Shown here in pieces: positions 46,166 through 57,729 of a stretch of DNA of 64,000 nt. A program made the position numbers and the translations under genes. Below the pieces are notes generated by a model. That model was not told the DNA's origin, ran no database searches, and was given only the letters and a program-made list of their open reading frames with translations. Origin of the DNA: Lantana camara (taxonomy: Eukaryota; Streptophyta; Magnoliopsida; Lamiales; Verbenaceae); contig CM074856.1 of assembly GCA_037501455.1 (NCBI GenBank), positions 53,535,001 to 53,599,000 on the forward strand, given 5' to 3'. How positions within the stretch are numbered: position 1 is the first letter of the stretch; each line of letters starts with the position of its first letter.

Positions 46166-47346
46166 AGGAGCACCTGAGAGTCAAAATCAACGGTTATAAC
46201 ATTTGTGACAACTTCTCCGCTTTCACCAGCACTATCATCACTTGTTTGTTCGTCCGACTTTAAGCTTATCTCAAGGTTATAAGCACGAGTTGCTAATTCT
46301 TCAAAGGTTCTTGGCCTGATTCCCTGAAGAATATAAGCGAAACCTGATTGCATTCCTTGAATGCACATTTCAATGGATGAAGCCTCCGATAAGCGATTGC
46401 AATTGAGACTCAAATTTCTCCAACGGTTGATGTAATCGATGACTGGCTCTTCTTCGTGCTGGTGGGAATTGGTGAGTTCAACCTGTATGCTAACCGTTCG
46501 ATGAGTGCTGTAGAAACGATTGAGGAATTCTTGCTCAAGTTTCCCCCAACTATCAATTGAGTTTGCCCCCAAGTCGGCATACCAATCAAAAGCATTTCCT
46601 TTTAGTGATCGAATAAACTGTTTAACTAGTTAATCCTCGTAAGTTCCAGCGTCGTTGCACGTCTCGATGAAGTGAGCCACGTGTTGCTTGGGGTTGCCCT
46701 TGCCATTAAATTGCTAAAATTTTGGAGGTTGGTAGCCCATCGACATCTTCAAGTTATCAATTCTTTGGGTGTAGGGTTTGGAGTAGCCTAAGGACGATTT
46801 GGAGCCTCCCTCAATGTTGTCCTTGATCGTTCCCACAATGAACTCCTTCAATTGCTCCACCGGGATGAGCCCGTCTGATGAAACTTGAAATTCCTTAGTT
46901 GAAGGCTTTTCAATTCTACTTGATTGCTCTTTCGCCGAAGTTTCAGACTCTTCTTGCTCATCTGAATGCTTCTCCTTTACTTAGCTAGCGTCGTCAATAT
47001 TCACTTTGTCCATCAACTTTGCAAGGCAAGAGTCTTGCTCTTGGACATGCTTGGAGAGTCCCTCAATGACCTTTGTCAGATTTGCAAGTTGTTCTTCTAG
47101 AGTTGTTGCACTTGTCGTCATGGCGGGCTCAAAACTTGAAGAACGAGGAGTGGATGAGGCCGAGTCCTCTTCTTCATCTTCGCTTTCGTAGGTGAGCAGT
47201 CGCGCGTTCTTCCCGTCGCTTTGGAGGGATCGAGCTTTCCCGGAAGACGTCTGCCCCCTCTTAGACATACTTCTTGTTACCACGAAGCTTTCAACAACAA
47301 GTTTGGAGATGATGGCCTCAAGATCGACGAGCTTGCTGTTAGCCAT
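46129..47346 (-). pseudogene. TR-GAG gag, broken by three stops
   Basis: ATG at 47346 (MANSKLVDLEA). In-frame stops lie at 46981-46983 (TAA), 46714-46716 (TAG) and 46630-46632 (TAA), with the frame otherwise continuous to 46129. The N-terminal part has an acidic serine-rich stretch and a coiled coil (LEEQLANLTKVIEGLSKHV). The middle and C-terminal parts show the plant retrotransposon gag pattern: GKGNPKQHVAHF, KGNAFDWY, EFLNRFYSTHRTVS, YINRWRNLSLNC. No zinc knuckle is visible. Confidence 0.8.
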
Positions 47347-47390
47347 TTGATGCTTCAAATTTGTTGAGTAGGAAGAGATGAGAGGTAGAG

Positions 47391-47410
47391 GGGTCCCACT
47401 GGGCGTTCCA
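47391..47410 (-). other. TR-GAG primer-binding site
   Basis: Minus strand TGGAACGCCCAGTGGGAC, five bases from the 5' LTR. It resembles TGGCGCCCAGTGGG-type sites but the tRNA was not identified. Confidence 0.55.
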
Positions 47411-47415
47411 AAATT

Positions 47416-48526
47416 TGTAATATTATTTCCGTGTTAATTAAATAATTAAACACAAGAAAATAATCATAAATGAATTCTTTATTTATTTCAATCGAAGTGT
47501 GTACAATCTCTATTTGATCTCCTTCTGATTCTTCCTACGAGAATTTGCTGAAATTCGGAAGGTTTAAAACGCCTTTGTTGACTTTGGAGCTTCAATCTTC
47601 CATTAGATTTGATTTACTTTTGAAAAACTTTAATCGCAGGTCTTTCGACTTAATCGCGAATTAAACGCCTTGATTTTGGTGAACACCGATGAACATGCCG
47701 ATGAACACCTTTGATGTTGATTTGAATTTGATTTGAATTTGTTGAGGAGTAACACCAAAATCTGGATTTGATGATTTGATTGCGGATTGAACGCCTCGAT
47801 TTGTTGACTTTCTCGAAGAACGCCGAAGAACACGCTTGGAGCAACTTCAAAGTTGATTTGGGAAGAACGCCGGATTCGCAGAATTGACGCCTTGTTGCGG
47901 ATCAGACACTTCGATTTGGTTGATTTCCACGAAGAACTCCTTGAATCTTGCTTTGATCTTTGAAGAGAGCAACGCCGAAACACTACTTCGATGCTTCGAT
48001 GCCGGATTGAACGCCGTTGATGCTGACTTCTGTGAAGAACGCCGTTGAAGATGCCGAAGAACGCCGAGGATGCTGAAGAACACCGGAGAGCTTCTTTCTC
48101 CTTGCTTTGTGGCTTGCTCCTTCGTATCTTCGAGTTGTGAGAATTGTGTTATGATTTTTGGCTTAGAGAATGCCTCTATTTATAGTAGTAGGAGGGGCAA
48201 TCCTTTCCATAATCGCTGAAAGAAGACTTCATTCTGATTCGTTCTCATCGATTCTGTAATATCTTCTATAAATCAAAAGATATGATTTGATTTCTAGAAT
48301 ATTACATTTGACTTTCTTTATTTGGCTTGATTTGATTTACTGCCAAATATAAATTTTAACACATTTAAATATATATTAAAAAATATCAATTAATTAACTA
48401 TTTAATTATAGGAAATTTATTTGATTAAATCCCTAAAATTAAAATAGAAAATATAATTTTGATATTTAACATATATTTAATTTACACGTGTCATATTTTT
48501 ATTGACAATAAATTTAGCCTTCTACA
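47416..48526 (-). repeat. TR-GAG 5' LTR
   Basis: 1111 bp, about 95% like its partner by eye, with a minus-strand TATA box at 48177-48184. Confidence 0.85.
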
Positions 48527-49631
48527 AGGGTCCCGGCCGGGATGCCCAACAGCAGTATCCCTTACATAATTGTCCCGGCTGGGACAGATTTTAAACTGAA
48601 AAGGATCCCGACCGGGAGCATTGCACAGCCAATCCCCCTGACATTGGTTCCCGGCCGGTATTGATTTTTAACTAAAAGAGGTCCCGACCGGGAGCCTCTG
48701 CTCGAGAAATAGGGCAGCAACAAGAGAGTTTTGAAACTCAAACAAAACCAACTCAAAATCCATCTCCAAGCTAGAACAAGCACTTACCACATGTATATAC
48801 ACATAATACTCCATTTAGACCTCAAATAACACCAAATAGCATGTCTAGATCATCAAAATTTCAATATAAAACCCATATTTATTCATGTCACCGAACTTCC
48901 ATAAACCTAAAAAATTCATGCATAAATCCAAGTTTAAAGTTCAAAATCATGCTTCTAACAACAACTAAACAAGTTATCTAATTCAAATCATAACCCTAGC
49001 TTCATCAATGAATTCAAGAATACACACATGTGTTCCATATATACCTTAAAATGAAAAGGAGAAGAAAAGAGATGAGCTTAGATGGTTGAAGAAAGCTTCA
49101 AATTTAGTTGATTGCCCAAATTATAGCTTGAAAGTGAAGAAATCCCACTCCTCTCATTCTCATAGCTGGATCGAGAGAAATGGAAGCAAGAAGATGATAT
49201 GTGTATGTTTTGTATGAAATGAGATGAAGAGTTACCTAATTCATCTCTTAAAAGAGATGACAAGCCACATTTTGCAATTAAATCCCCAAGCTTTCAAGTT
49301 CATGCAATCTAGGAGTAAACTTATGAGAAATAAGCAATTTGATCCAAAGAAACTTTCATGCAATTAAGTCCTCCAATCTAAAGAAGTGATCAATTAAGGA
49401 CAAATAGGCAATTGAGTCATGTTCGGCTATTAATTCACATGTCAATCGTATACAATTCATGCTATAATTCTCAAATTGATACTAATTTCATATAAACACT
49501 AAGTAATATAATTCGTAATATATCATGTAATGCATAATTTAAGAAATAAAAGAAATAAATAAATCCTATCTCTCGAAAACTCTCACGTGTGGCGCGCGTA
49601 CCTGAATAGCCGGAAAAATTGGGGCATTACA
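48527..49631 (-). mobile_element. Gypsy LTR fragment, family C (3' part)
   Basis: Ends GTACCTGAATAGCCGG...GGGGCATTACA, matching the ending style of LTRs A and B (TACCTGAAAAGTC...TGTTACA). It starts abruptly at the TR-GAG boundary, inside a palindrome cluster like those of A and B. Everything before the cluster is missing. Classification rests on the ending and the cluster, so it is tentative. Confidence 0.55.
48531..48693. repeat. Hairpin cluster in LTR C (TCCC-GGGA stems)
   Basis: TCCCGGCCGGGA at 48531-48542, TGTCCCGGCTGGGACA at 48571-48586, TCCCGACCGGGA at 48606-48617, a degenerate CCGGCCGG at 48651-48658, and TCCCGACCGGGA at 48682-48693. Loops are GGCC, GGCT or GACC. Confidence 0.8.
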
Positions 49632-50614
49632 GACTTTGACTATTTAATTCATTTCCTTCAAATCGTCAACTCAACGACCTCATGTGTGGGTCACTTCTTG
49701 ATCAATATGACTTTGCCATGTAGTTTGACCTCAAAGGTCGAAGTCCGTATGGCACCCCTAGGAGGTGTCCACATGGCCCTTCATGGTTCGCCCATGGTGG
49801 ACATAGGGTTTAAGTGGTTCCCATTAGTATGCTCTATATGGTCCAATTGAATTATGTCATGTTGCCAAATATTTATTTGTAATATTATATTAAAAAAATA
49901 AATATATCTATAAAAAATAAAATATGAAAGCTTACTTTAACATACATGTCAACGTTATAGGAATGTTTTTGAGATATATTGTTTAAGTCCAATATAATAA
50001 AATTTAGCCGTTTATACACTTACAAAATAGTTAAAACTACTAACTTTAGATCGATATAATATGAACTGTAAAAATATTTTAATTGCATTAATGTATTAAC
50101 CTTTTTGTAGATATCTTCTATCTCTTATAAACATACATATTGTTCCTTATATTATCTTATACATTAATTTAATTAAATAAATACAATAAAGAAAATGAAT
50201 ATAAGGTTAGCAAGTATTTATATTATTAGTAAAGTAATAAATTTAATAGGAACTAATATTGGTCTAAATTGTAAAATTGCACCAAAAATATTTACATTAT
50301 TAGTAAAGTAATAAGTATTTTCTACGGACTATGTCTCGTCAGAATTCCCTTAGAATTCACTGTCGAGAGAATTCCAAGGGGACTTCCCATTGGAATTCGC
50401 AGAAATGTAATTTTATTTTTTTAATTTTTTTTTTTCACACATTTGACATCTCCAAGCTTTTATGGTATCCAATATTTGTTGTGTGTGTTTATTTATTTCC
50501 AAATGTACAATTTAATTTTTTATTTTATTACTTATCACAAGTTGAAATTTTAGAAAAAGTTATATCAGAAATATCTATTTATCTTATTTTTAATAATGCT
50601 TTTGACTCTTAAAT
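49632..50614. other. AT-rich stretch without a recognisable gene
   Basis: I see no motif or repeat match. An 87-codon frame at 49587-49850 straddles the end of LTR C and is unlikely to be real. Confidence 0.5.
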
Positions 50615-50619
50615 AAATG
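50615..50619. repeat. Tat element target-site duplication AAATG, left
   Basis: AAATG before the first LTR base, matching 63093-63097. Confidence 0.9.
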
Positions 50620-51476
50620 TGATGGTGCAGAAATCTGAGTTTCCTAAATGCAACAACACTTTCTATATTTATGTGAGAAATGAAAGACCATCACAGGCGT
50701 TGAGCCTCAGGAACTGGGTTTCCAATGAGCGTGGGCTCTTCCATCTAGGATAACACCAGGAAATCGTGCAGCAAGGGTGCAGGAAATGGTGAAATATATG
50801 AAGCTTTGGAGAAGGTGAAGATGCAGAGGAAAATGATGCCCAGTTTAGTAGTGTGGTGTCTTGTGAAGAAGATGACTTGGGGAAGAGAACATGTAGTCTC
50901 TCCTATTTATATGTTAGGGGTGAGGGTAAAGAGGTAAATTGACTGTGTGGTCCCAAACCTGTGTTGTCCTAACACGTGGCAGCCCATGAGGGTATGAGAG
51001 TGACGTTTCTGAAAAGGAGGCGGCGTGTCAGGTGCGAGGTGCGCACTACCTTGGTGTCAGAGTTCGTTGGTGAGGGTCGCGGGAGAGAAAGGTCCCGGAC
51101 CCGTTTTACGAGGGTTCAGGTCCACCATGGCGGTGGGGGATCACGCACGAGCGAGTTGGTGACGCTCGAAGAGTGCTCGGAAGGGTTCCTCACTGCTTAT
51201 GATCTTTGAGTGCCGAAGTCCCGAGCGACAAGAGTATGGCCCTCGTGTGGGTGATTCCTTGAGAAAGGTAACCCCGAAGGCCGGGATGGGGGCGTTGAGC
51301 CTGCTGGTTTGGGCCCTTTACCTGAATAGTTGGTCGAGGCTCAGTGGCCTGTGCTAGTTGGCAAGTGAGTAGGCTGGGATAACCAGCGAGCCCATTAATG
51401 CGAGCGTCCAGTTCCTCCATCGCCAGGTATTGACATTTGGACGGATCTGATTCGGACGTAGTTTTACGCCTCATCA
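50620..51476 (-). repeat. Tat 3' LTR
   Basis: 857 bp, highly similar to the 5' LTR. Minus-strand TATA box at 50904-50911. The G-box-like ACACGTGGC is near 50972-50980. Confidence 0.92.
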
Positions 51477-51490
51477 TTTTGCCCCCCAAA
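51477..51490 (-). other. Tat polypurine tract
   Basis: Minus strand TTTGGGGGGCAAAA, adjoining the 3' LTR. Confidence 0.85.
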
Positions 51491-51774
51491 TTCTGTAGTA
51501 TCGCTCGAGCGTACTGTAGAATTTAATAAGGAGAGAGCCTTGGATTTTGAATTATCCGAGGGCCAAGCCTCAGCAAGGGAGGTGACCGCTTGGCTTCCGT
51601 AACGGGTACAGTCTGACATTACATTAAATGGTGTCATGTCCGCATTTAATGCTGAGTGGGAACGTGGCGCGTGCACTCCGGGAGACGTGAGACGGTTAGC
51701 AAAAGTGGGGGATTTCCTAGGCGGGAAATGATTGCGTTTTGAATTTCCAGCCTTAATCAATGTAAATTCTCCCC

Positions 51775-51782
51775 TATAAATA
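51775..51782 (+). promoter_or_regulatory. TATA box for the antisense Tat gene
   Basis: CCCCTATAAATAGGG on the plus strand, about 290 bases upstream of the ATG at 52065 and outside the LTR. It gives the antisense gene its own promoter candidate. Confidence 0.65.
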
Positions 51783-53255
51783 GGGATTTTCAAGGTTTTG
51801 GAGCCTCTTTCACGCATTCTGTCTCCTTCAAGCACATACTTACCAAGAATTCTTTGCAACTTTTACCGATTCCGGCGATTTTCCGTTCTTCAAACTTTAG
51901 GTAAAACTCCATAACATTTTTTCCTGTACTAACTTTAGATTTAGGTTGTGTGTGTGAAACTCTTGAGTGAAGAGCCCCTTTCTGCCGTTGAATTCTTTTC
52001 AGAGATTTTCTCCTTCATTGAGTTCTCTGCGAGAAACTCCGTCTTCAAAACTCGAAAAGCAAACATGGCCGAAAACCAAGCTGACGATTATGTAAGGGAG
52101 ATAGATGAAATGTCCGTCGGGAGCTCCTCCCCTCATGGTAACGTTCCCGCGGCAGTCCTAATGTCTAGAGCCTCTCCAGGCAATGAGATTCCAATAACCA
52201 TTCCAGTGGCAAGGGCCCAGGCTGAAGTTAGGGATGAAGAAGTCGATGCTGCTGTTCAAGGGATGAACGAGCGTGCTCCTAGGGGGGTAGATGATCTTTT
52301 TGAAGAGATGGGTAATGTCATGGAGATGCAGAGGCAAGGGGAAAGGGTATTTCCCATGCTCAACAGCGCTGTAAGACCCCAGGATCATAGGATCACTGTG
52401 GCAATCGCGGCTCCTGAGGGCGGTGGAGGGCCTTCCGAGCGTCGTGCTGAGGCTGAACCTCCCAGAAAGTGCCAAAGAAAGGGAAAAGAGCCTGCAACGC
52501 GAGTGAGGCAAAATAACCCTCATCAAACCGACAGATCTCCGGATGAGATCAAAAGCATTTTGACGCCCGATGATTTGGAAGAATTGACGGCCAAAGCGTA
52601 CTGGCACGAGGCGGTATTTCCCATAGCATTCCCGAGGAGGGAGAGAGGGCAAACCGACCACCACCGGGGATGATGACGGTCTATTGGGATGCAGTCCTGG
52701 CTGGGGGTCTGAGGTTCCCTATTGCTCACGCCGCTGCTGTCATCTACCATCACCTAGGGCTTTGCCCTTCACAAATTCTGCCCAACGGCATAGCCCTAAT
52801 CAACACCTTCATAATAACGATGAGAGCCTTAGGCCAAGCATCCTCGATTGTCAACTTTGACAGTGTAATACAAGTAGCCCGCTCGCCATGCTCGTCGCCT
52901 ACGGACGGGTTTTATTACGCCCAGGCCAAATCGGGCTTTAAGATGATAGACTCCCCATCCACCTCCTACGGCGAACATTGGAAGGAGAAGTATTTCTTCG
53001 TGGGGGCCCCCGGAGGAATCTTTAGGGTTCACCGACAGTGGTTAATACATGGCGAGGGTCCTCTGGTTAGGGAAAGGATGAGGAATAAAGCCTTTGAGGA
53101 TTGGGCAATGGGATTAGCCTTCGAGATGAGGAGTGAGAGAAAGTGGATTAAGGCTGAGACTTTGATGAAGAACGAGGGAGTGTTGTTCCGTTATGGCTTA
53201 TCTTGCCCTCCAGACATGATACTCAACCCTCCAGCTGACATCATGACCCTCGATG

Positions 53256-53379
53256 GTTAGATTCTAGGAACTAACTGCCCTAACTTTTAGAATAGCTTCC
53301 TAACTTGGTGTGACTGTTGTATTTTTGTATCTGTGATCCAAGCAACCAACTTCTGACGCTCGTTTCTTCTTATTTGCAG
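53256..53379 (+). other. Intron 1 of the antisense gene
   Basis: 124 bp with GT-AG ends. Removing it joins a one-base remainder to two bases and keeps the frame into MNAEALSRM. Confidence 0.7.
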
Positions 53380-54048
53380 GTGTTCAAATACTATCACAAG
53401 GTATGAATGCCGAGGCTCTTTCCCGCATGTTGGGCGCCCAGGGACCCGCTGCCAACCCTCAGCCCTCGCTACAACAGCAAATCCGCCCTCCCAACGCTCC
53501 GAGGGGAAGGGGAACTAGGCGAGGGGCTGGCCGAAGACAAGATGGCGCTCGTGGAGGTGCGGGGAACGAAGTTCCCCCTAGGGGCCCCATCGAAGATTTG
53601 ACGGTGGATGGTACCCGTAGGGCTACTCCTCAGTCTGTGGTCCCCGAGGCTCCAATTTCATTGAGTTCGAGCGGCTCGTGAAACCGCTCTAGGGAACTGG
53701 TCCGTATCCATGAAATTCTTCGGGCCGAGCGTCAAGGGAAGAGGAAGAGGCTGCCGGATTCCATTCCAATTTCTGGCAAGGGGAAAGAGGTGGTAGTGGG
53801 GCACAAAGGCGAGGGCAGCGACACTTCCTCATCAGAGGATGAGGATTTCTGGAAGATAGGCTGCAAGGGCGACACTCGCTACAAGCGTCAGCGGAATGAG
53901 GGTCCAGTGCTCCTGAAAAAGAGCGCCTACTCCATAAAACTCGTCTCGGACATCGTCGGAAAACTCCAATTTTTCCGGCGATCACGATAAGCTGAACGAG
54001 CATGATGCCGCTCGTGTTGCTGATGACGCTTGCCACGCCCTTCTGACG

Positions 54049-54127
54049 GTGAGTCCTTAGTACCCTCTGGAGAATTCCCCTTCCCCTGTTCCAATTTTAA
54101 CGCTAATCTCTGCTTCTGACTCTCCAG
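54049..54127 (+). other. Intron 2 of the antisense gene
   Basis: 79 bp, donor GTGAGTCC, acceptor TCTCCAG. Downstream exon reads EVIPRLMNLQGRV in frame. Confidence 0.7.
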
Positions 54128-54937
54128 GAGGTAATCCCTAGGTTAATGAACTTGCAGGGGCGAGTGCAGGCCTACACCGAGCGTAAGGCCAAATACAAGA
54201 AACTGCTGCGAATCTCTGACCCCGTCCAACTGCAAGAGGATTACAACAATGTCTACTTCCAACTGACTACCGCCAACCTTCAGAAGGATCAACTGAGGGA
54301 GAATCTGCAGAAGGCGGACGCGGCCTACCTTACTCTTGACGAGCGTCATAGGGAGCTGAAGGCGGAACGCGACCGACTGAGAGTAGAGAACGGGGAGTTG
54401 AGCACACAGCTGGGAGAGAGCACTCGTCAGAATGAGGTTACTAAGAAGGCTCTCGCTGATCTGCAGGGGAAGGTGGAAGGACTGGCGGCGAAGGTTTCCT
54501 GGGACGCAATAATGAAGTTCGTGCGTTCCAAAGCTTTCATATTTGCAGCCAACATGCAGTGTTTCGACAACGGTCGGCGATTCTTCCATAAAGCTATCGG
54601 GCAGATGGTGAAACTGGGCTTGGCTCCTGACAGCGCTCGTACCGACGCGCGCTTACGTATGGATCTGGATGAAAATTACGAGCCCATGGTCCAAGACGAG
54701 GATCCCACCTTGAGTTTAGCGGAGCCGGAGTACCAGGAGTTGGTGCAAACGCTCCAACGGGAGTTCATAGCTGCCAACACTCTGGGTCCCGAGCCCATCT
54801 GAATAGAGGATGAGGACACCGTCATGGATGCAGCGGGCCTTGAGGAACCCGGCGAGGCTCAAACCTCTGATGCTCACGTTTTGGCCCCAGTTCCTCTTGC
54901 GACTGCCCCTCCAGAGCCCGACTCTCAAGCCCCGTGA

Positions 54938-55992
54938 TGATCCCCTGGCCGTTGAGCCCTTTTGCTTGCCAGTTTAACTTCCTTTTTCTATTCATGAACA
55001 ATTAATGTCTGTATCTAATCCGTCAACTGTTTTTCTGAACGTTTTGCGTTCCTTTATGCTCCTTTTCATATATCTGAATTCTTCCTTTACTGCTTGGATG
55101 TTTGAATACTTTCTCTTTTACTTTTGAATGGTGAATGATGTTGTTTCATTGAGCTCGCCCCTTTTATATTGGTCTTTTTTGTTTGAACGTTTGCGATGGG
55201 CGTGTGTGTGCACGAGGGCGTTTTCTTTGAGGGTGCCCTGGCATTCATCATAATGCGCCATCAGTTTAAGTTTTGGCAGCGTCTGGCGATTAGAGGGGCG
55301 TAAATACGGGCGCGAGGGTGTTTTCCATGGGTGTTCCCTGGCCGTATTCGAAATGAGGCTTGAATCTGGACTTAGGAAACCTCTGGGCATTTGCCTAAGT
55401 AATGGCCCAGTAATGTGCATCCTCGTTTCGAACGCTCCATTGGGTTGTATATACTTTAGAAATCAACAGTAGGATTTGCTAAGGATGGGATTAAAGCGAC
55501 CGTAACAGTGCGGTTAGCGTCATTTCGAGAGACGTATGAAAGGATTGATATAGGATCCACTATTCGATGAGCGTGCTTTTACTCAGGAAGTTGAGAGTCA
55601 TCGGGGTTTTTACGAGCGCGAGCTAGAGTGGCGAGCACTCAGCTGGCGTAAATTAAGCATTTTGCTCCCCGTCGTTCGACACGCTCATTAATGGAGTTTT
55701 ATACTCTCAGGAATTATCATATTATTTTATGGGGATGGTTCTCAACACCCGGGAAATGTTGCTTTGAAATGACGAAGGTATTACGTAGGCCGTTTGACGT
55801 GGAGGACGCTCGACACGGAGTAGGCCTTCTGTCGCCTGAATCATTTGATTAAACAAGAAAGCAAATGAACGACAAAACAAAGAACTAAATACTTACTGTT
55901 ATACTTGCAATTTTCAAAATGATTACAACACGCTTTCTGTCAAAAGAAAGTGCTCCATGCCGCAAACGGGCAATTTACAAAAGATCTGACGT
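54938..55992. other. Tat non-coding spacer
   Basis: Lies between the end of the antisense gene and the integrase stop (the two genes are convergent). No open frame of interest; likely 3' untranslated sequence of both. Confidence 0.6.
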
Positions 55993-57729
55993 TTACACGT
56001 AGAACCTTCTAAGGTTACATGCATTCCATGGCCTAGGGAGACGCTCGCCTTGCAAAGTCTCTAGTAGGTAGGTGTTATTTGCTCGTACCTGAATGACTTT
56101 GAAGAGGCCTTCCCAATTGGGGTCCAACTTACCCACATGTTTGGAGACTTCAACTTTTTTGAGGACCAAGTCCCCTAGCTGGAAAGTCCTCTCTTTAACA
56201 CGTTTGTTGTACTGGCGGGCTACGGTTGCTTTGTATTTGTGGATACGTGCCCAAGCAGTATTCCTCCTTTCGTCCAACAAATCTAATTCGAACGCCCGAT
56301 TGGCTTCATTGAAGGCGGGCTCAAAATAGGCAACACGTGCAGATTCTTGAGCAATTTCCGCAGGTATCATAGCCTCGGAGCCATAAACGAGGGAGTAAGA
56401 AGTTTCCCCTGTTGCCGCTCGTGGAGTAGTACGGTATGCCCACAGGGCTCCTTGAAGTTCTTCAGCCCATTCTCCCTTCTTACTCTCGAGCATCGTCTTC
56501 AGATGCTGGAGTATGGTTCGATTGGTCACCTCTGCTTGACCATTGGCTTGAGGGTGGCCCACGGAGGTGAACCGCTGTTCAATCCCTAGCTCATAGCACC
56601 AATCTCGCGTGTCGGCCGCGATAAACTGGGAGCTGTTGTCTGAGATAAGCACCCTCGGGATACCATATCTGCAGATGATGTTCTTCCAAATGAAGTCTCT
56701 CACAACCTTGAACATTATCTTGGCGAACGCTTCGGCTTCAGCCCACTTAGTAAAATAATCCACAGCGAGTATTACGAATTTCTTTTGCCCGACTGCCATT
56801 GGGAGGGGTCCCACTATATCAATGCCCCACTGATCAAAAGGCCACGAAACATCAATAGGAATCATTTGAGCTGTCGGCAACTGAGGGGTGTTAGAATGAA
56901 ATTGGCACTTAGGGCATTTCTTGGAGTAGCTAATGGCATCCTGCAGCACCGAGGGCCAGTAGAACCCACTCCTTAGGACTTTCTTTGCCAAGATTCGACT
57001 GCCCGAATGGTTCCCACAACTTCCACTGTGCACATGTTCTAAAACTTCCTTGGCCTGCGAGGGTCTCAAGCATCTCAACGGCGGGCCCTGGAAGGATCGC
57101 TTGAATAATCGACCCTCGGCGTCCAATGAGAAGCGAGGGGCCTTGCTTCTGATTTTCCGAGCCTCAACTTTGTCGCTTGAGCTGGTTCCATCCTGGAGGA
57201 ATCTGATAATTTCGTCGAGCCAACAGGGCTCGGAGGGGTCAATCACATTCACCTCCTTCGAAGGTTCGCCTCTACTTATCAGCGGCTCCTCGGTTCTAAG
57301 AAATGTAACAGCACGCTCGCTAAAACCATCCAGGGCGGATGCGAACTTTGATAGAGCGTCAGCACGTTCGTTTTCTGCCCTTGGGACCTGCAAAAGGTGG
57401 AATTCCTTGAACTTGGCTATCACCTCCTTAGCGTTCGCCAGATACTGCACCATGGTAGCTTCTCGGGCCTCATAAGAACCGCCAATCTGACTCGCGATCA
57501 ACTGCGAATCAACATATGTAGTGACCCGAGTGGCGCCATTTTGGAGCGCAATCCTGAGCCCTTGGATGAGGGCCTCATACTCAACTTCGTTGTTGGTGAC
57601 TTGGAACGCCAGCTTGATGGCATAGTCAACTTCTGCTCCGAGTGGGTCCCTGAGGGTCACCCCGGCTCCACCCCCTTGTGAGGTCGAGGAGCCATCTGTG
57701 TGCAGAAGCCACAGACCATCTTCTGCTTA
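55993..57729 (-). pseudogene. Tat second RNase H (aRNH type) and integrase
   Basis: After a TAA at 57727-57729 the frame reads an RNase H with LLHTDGSS (catalytic aspartate), NNEVEYEALIQGL (glutamate) and VDSQLIASQI (aspartate). Integrase follows, with HHCC (HVHSGSCGNHSG, CPKCQFH), DIVGPLP, SDNSSQF and the glutamate in HPQANGQAEV. It ends in NLRRFYV with a normal stop. In Tat elements this extra plant/archaeal-type RNase H is known to accompany the ancestral one. No other break is seen in the segment. Confidence 0.88.

Larger units (their letters stand above)
44484..48526 (-). mobile_element. Gag-only LTR retrotransposon (TR-GAG type)
   Basis: LTRs 44484-45588 and 47416-48526 (about 1.1 kb, TGTAAT to TTACA/CTACA) flank 1.83 kb carrying only gag-like coding on the minus strand. 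The primer site and purine tract are in the expected places. With no RT or integrase it would depend on another element, as known for TR-GAG elements. The flanks are TCAGG on the left and AGGGT on the right, not a clean 5-bp duplication. Confidence 0.82.
52065..54937 (+). pseudogene. Antisense spliced gene in the Tat element (gypsy-type 'transposase_28'-like product)
   Basis: Runs opposite to gag-pol. Start ATG at 52065 (ACATGG, MAENQADDY); an upstream ATG at 51948 shares the frame. Exon 1 spans 52065-53255 with a frameshift near 52640, and its second half (PPPGMMTVYWDAVLAGGLRFP, LCPSQILPNG) resembles the plant 'putative gypsy type transposon' domain (Pfam Transposase_28). Intron 1 is 53256-53379 (GTTAGA to TTTGCAG) and joins frames exactly. 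Exon 2 is 53380-54048, with a TGA at 53679-53681 and a frameshift near a T run at 53970-53976. Intron 2 is 54049-54127 (GTGAGT to CTCCAG). Exon 3 holds a coiled coil (54280-54500) and a TGA at 54800-54802 before the end at 54937. Function unknown. Confidence 0.75.

Noticed and set aside
49587..49850. Plus-strand 87-codon frame across the LTR C end
   Set aside because: It crosses the LTR boundary and has no motif; likely chance.
53689..54036. Minus-strand frame opposite the antisense Tat gene
   Set aside because: It is the shadow of exon 2 of the plus-strand gene, whose intron positions and domain order support the plus strand.
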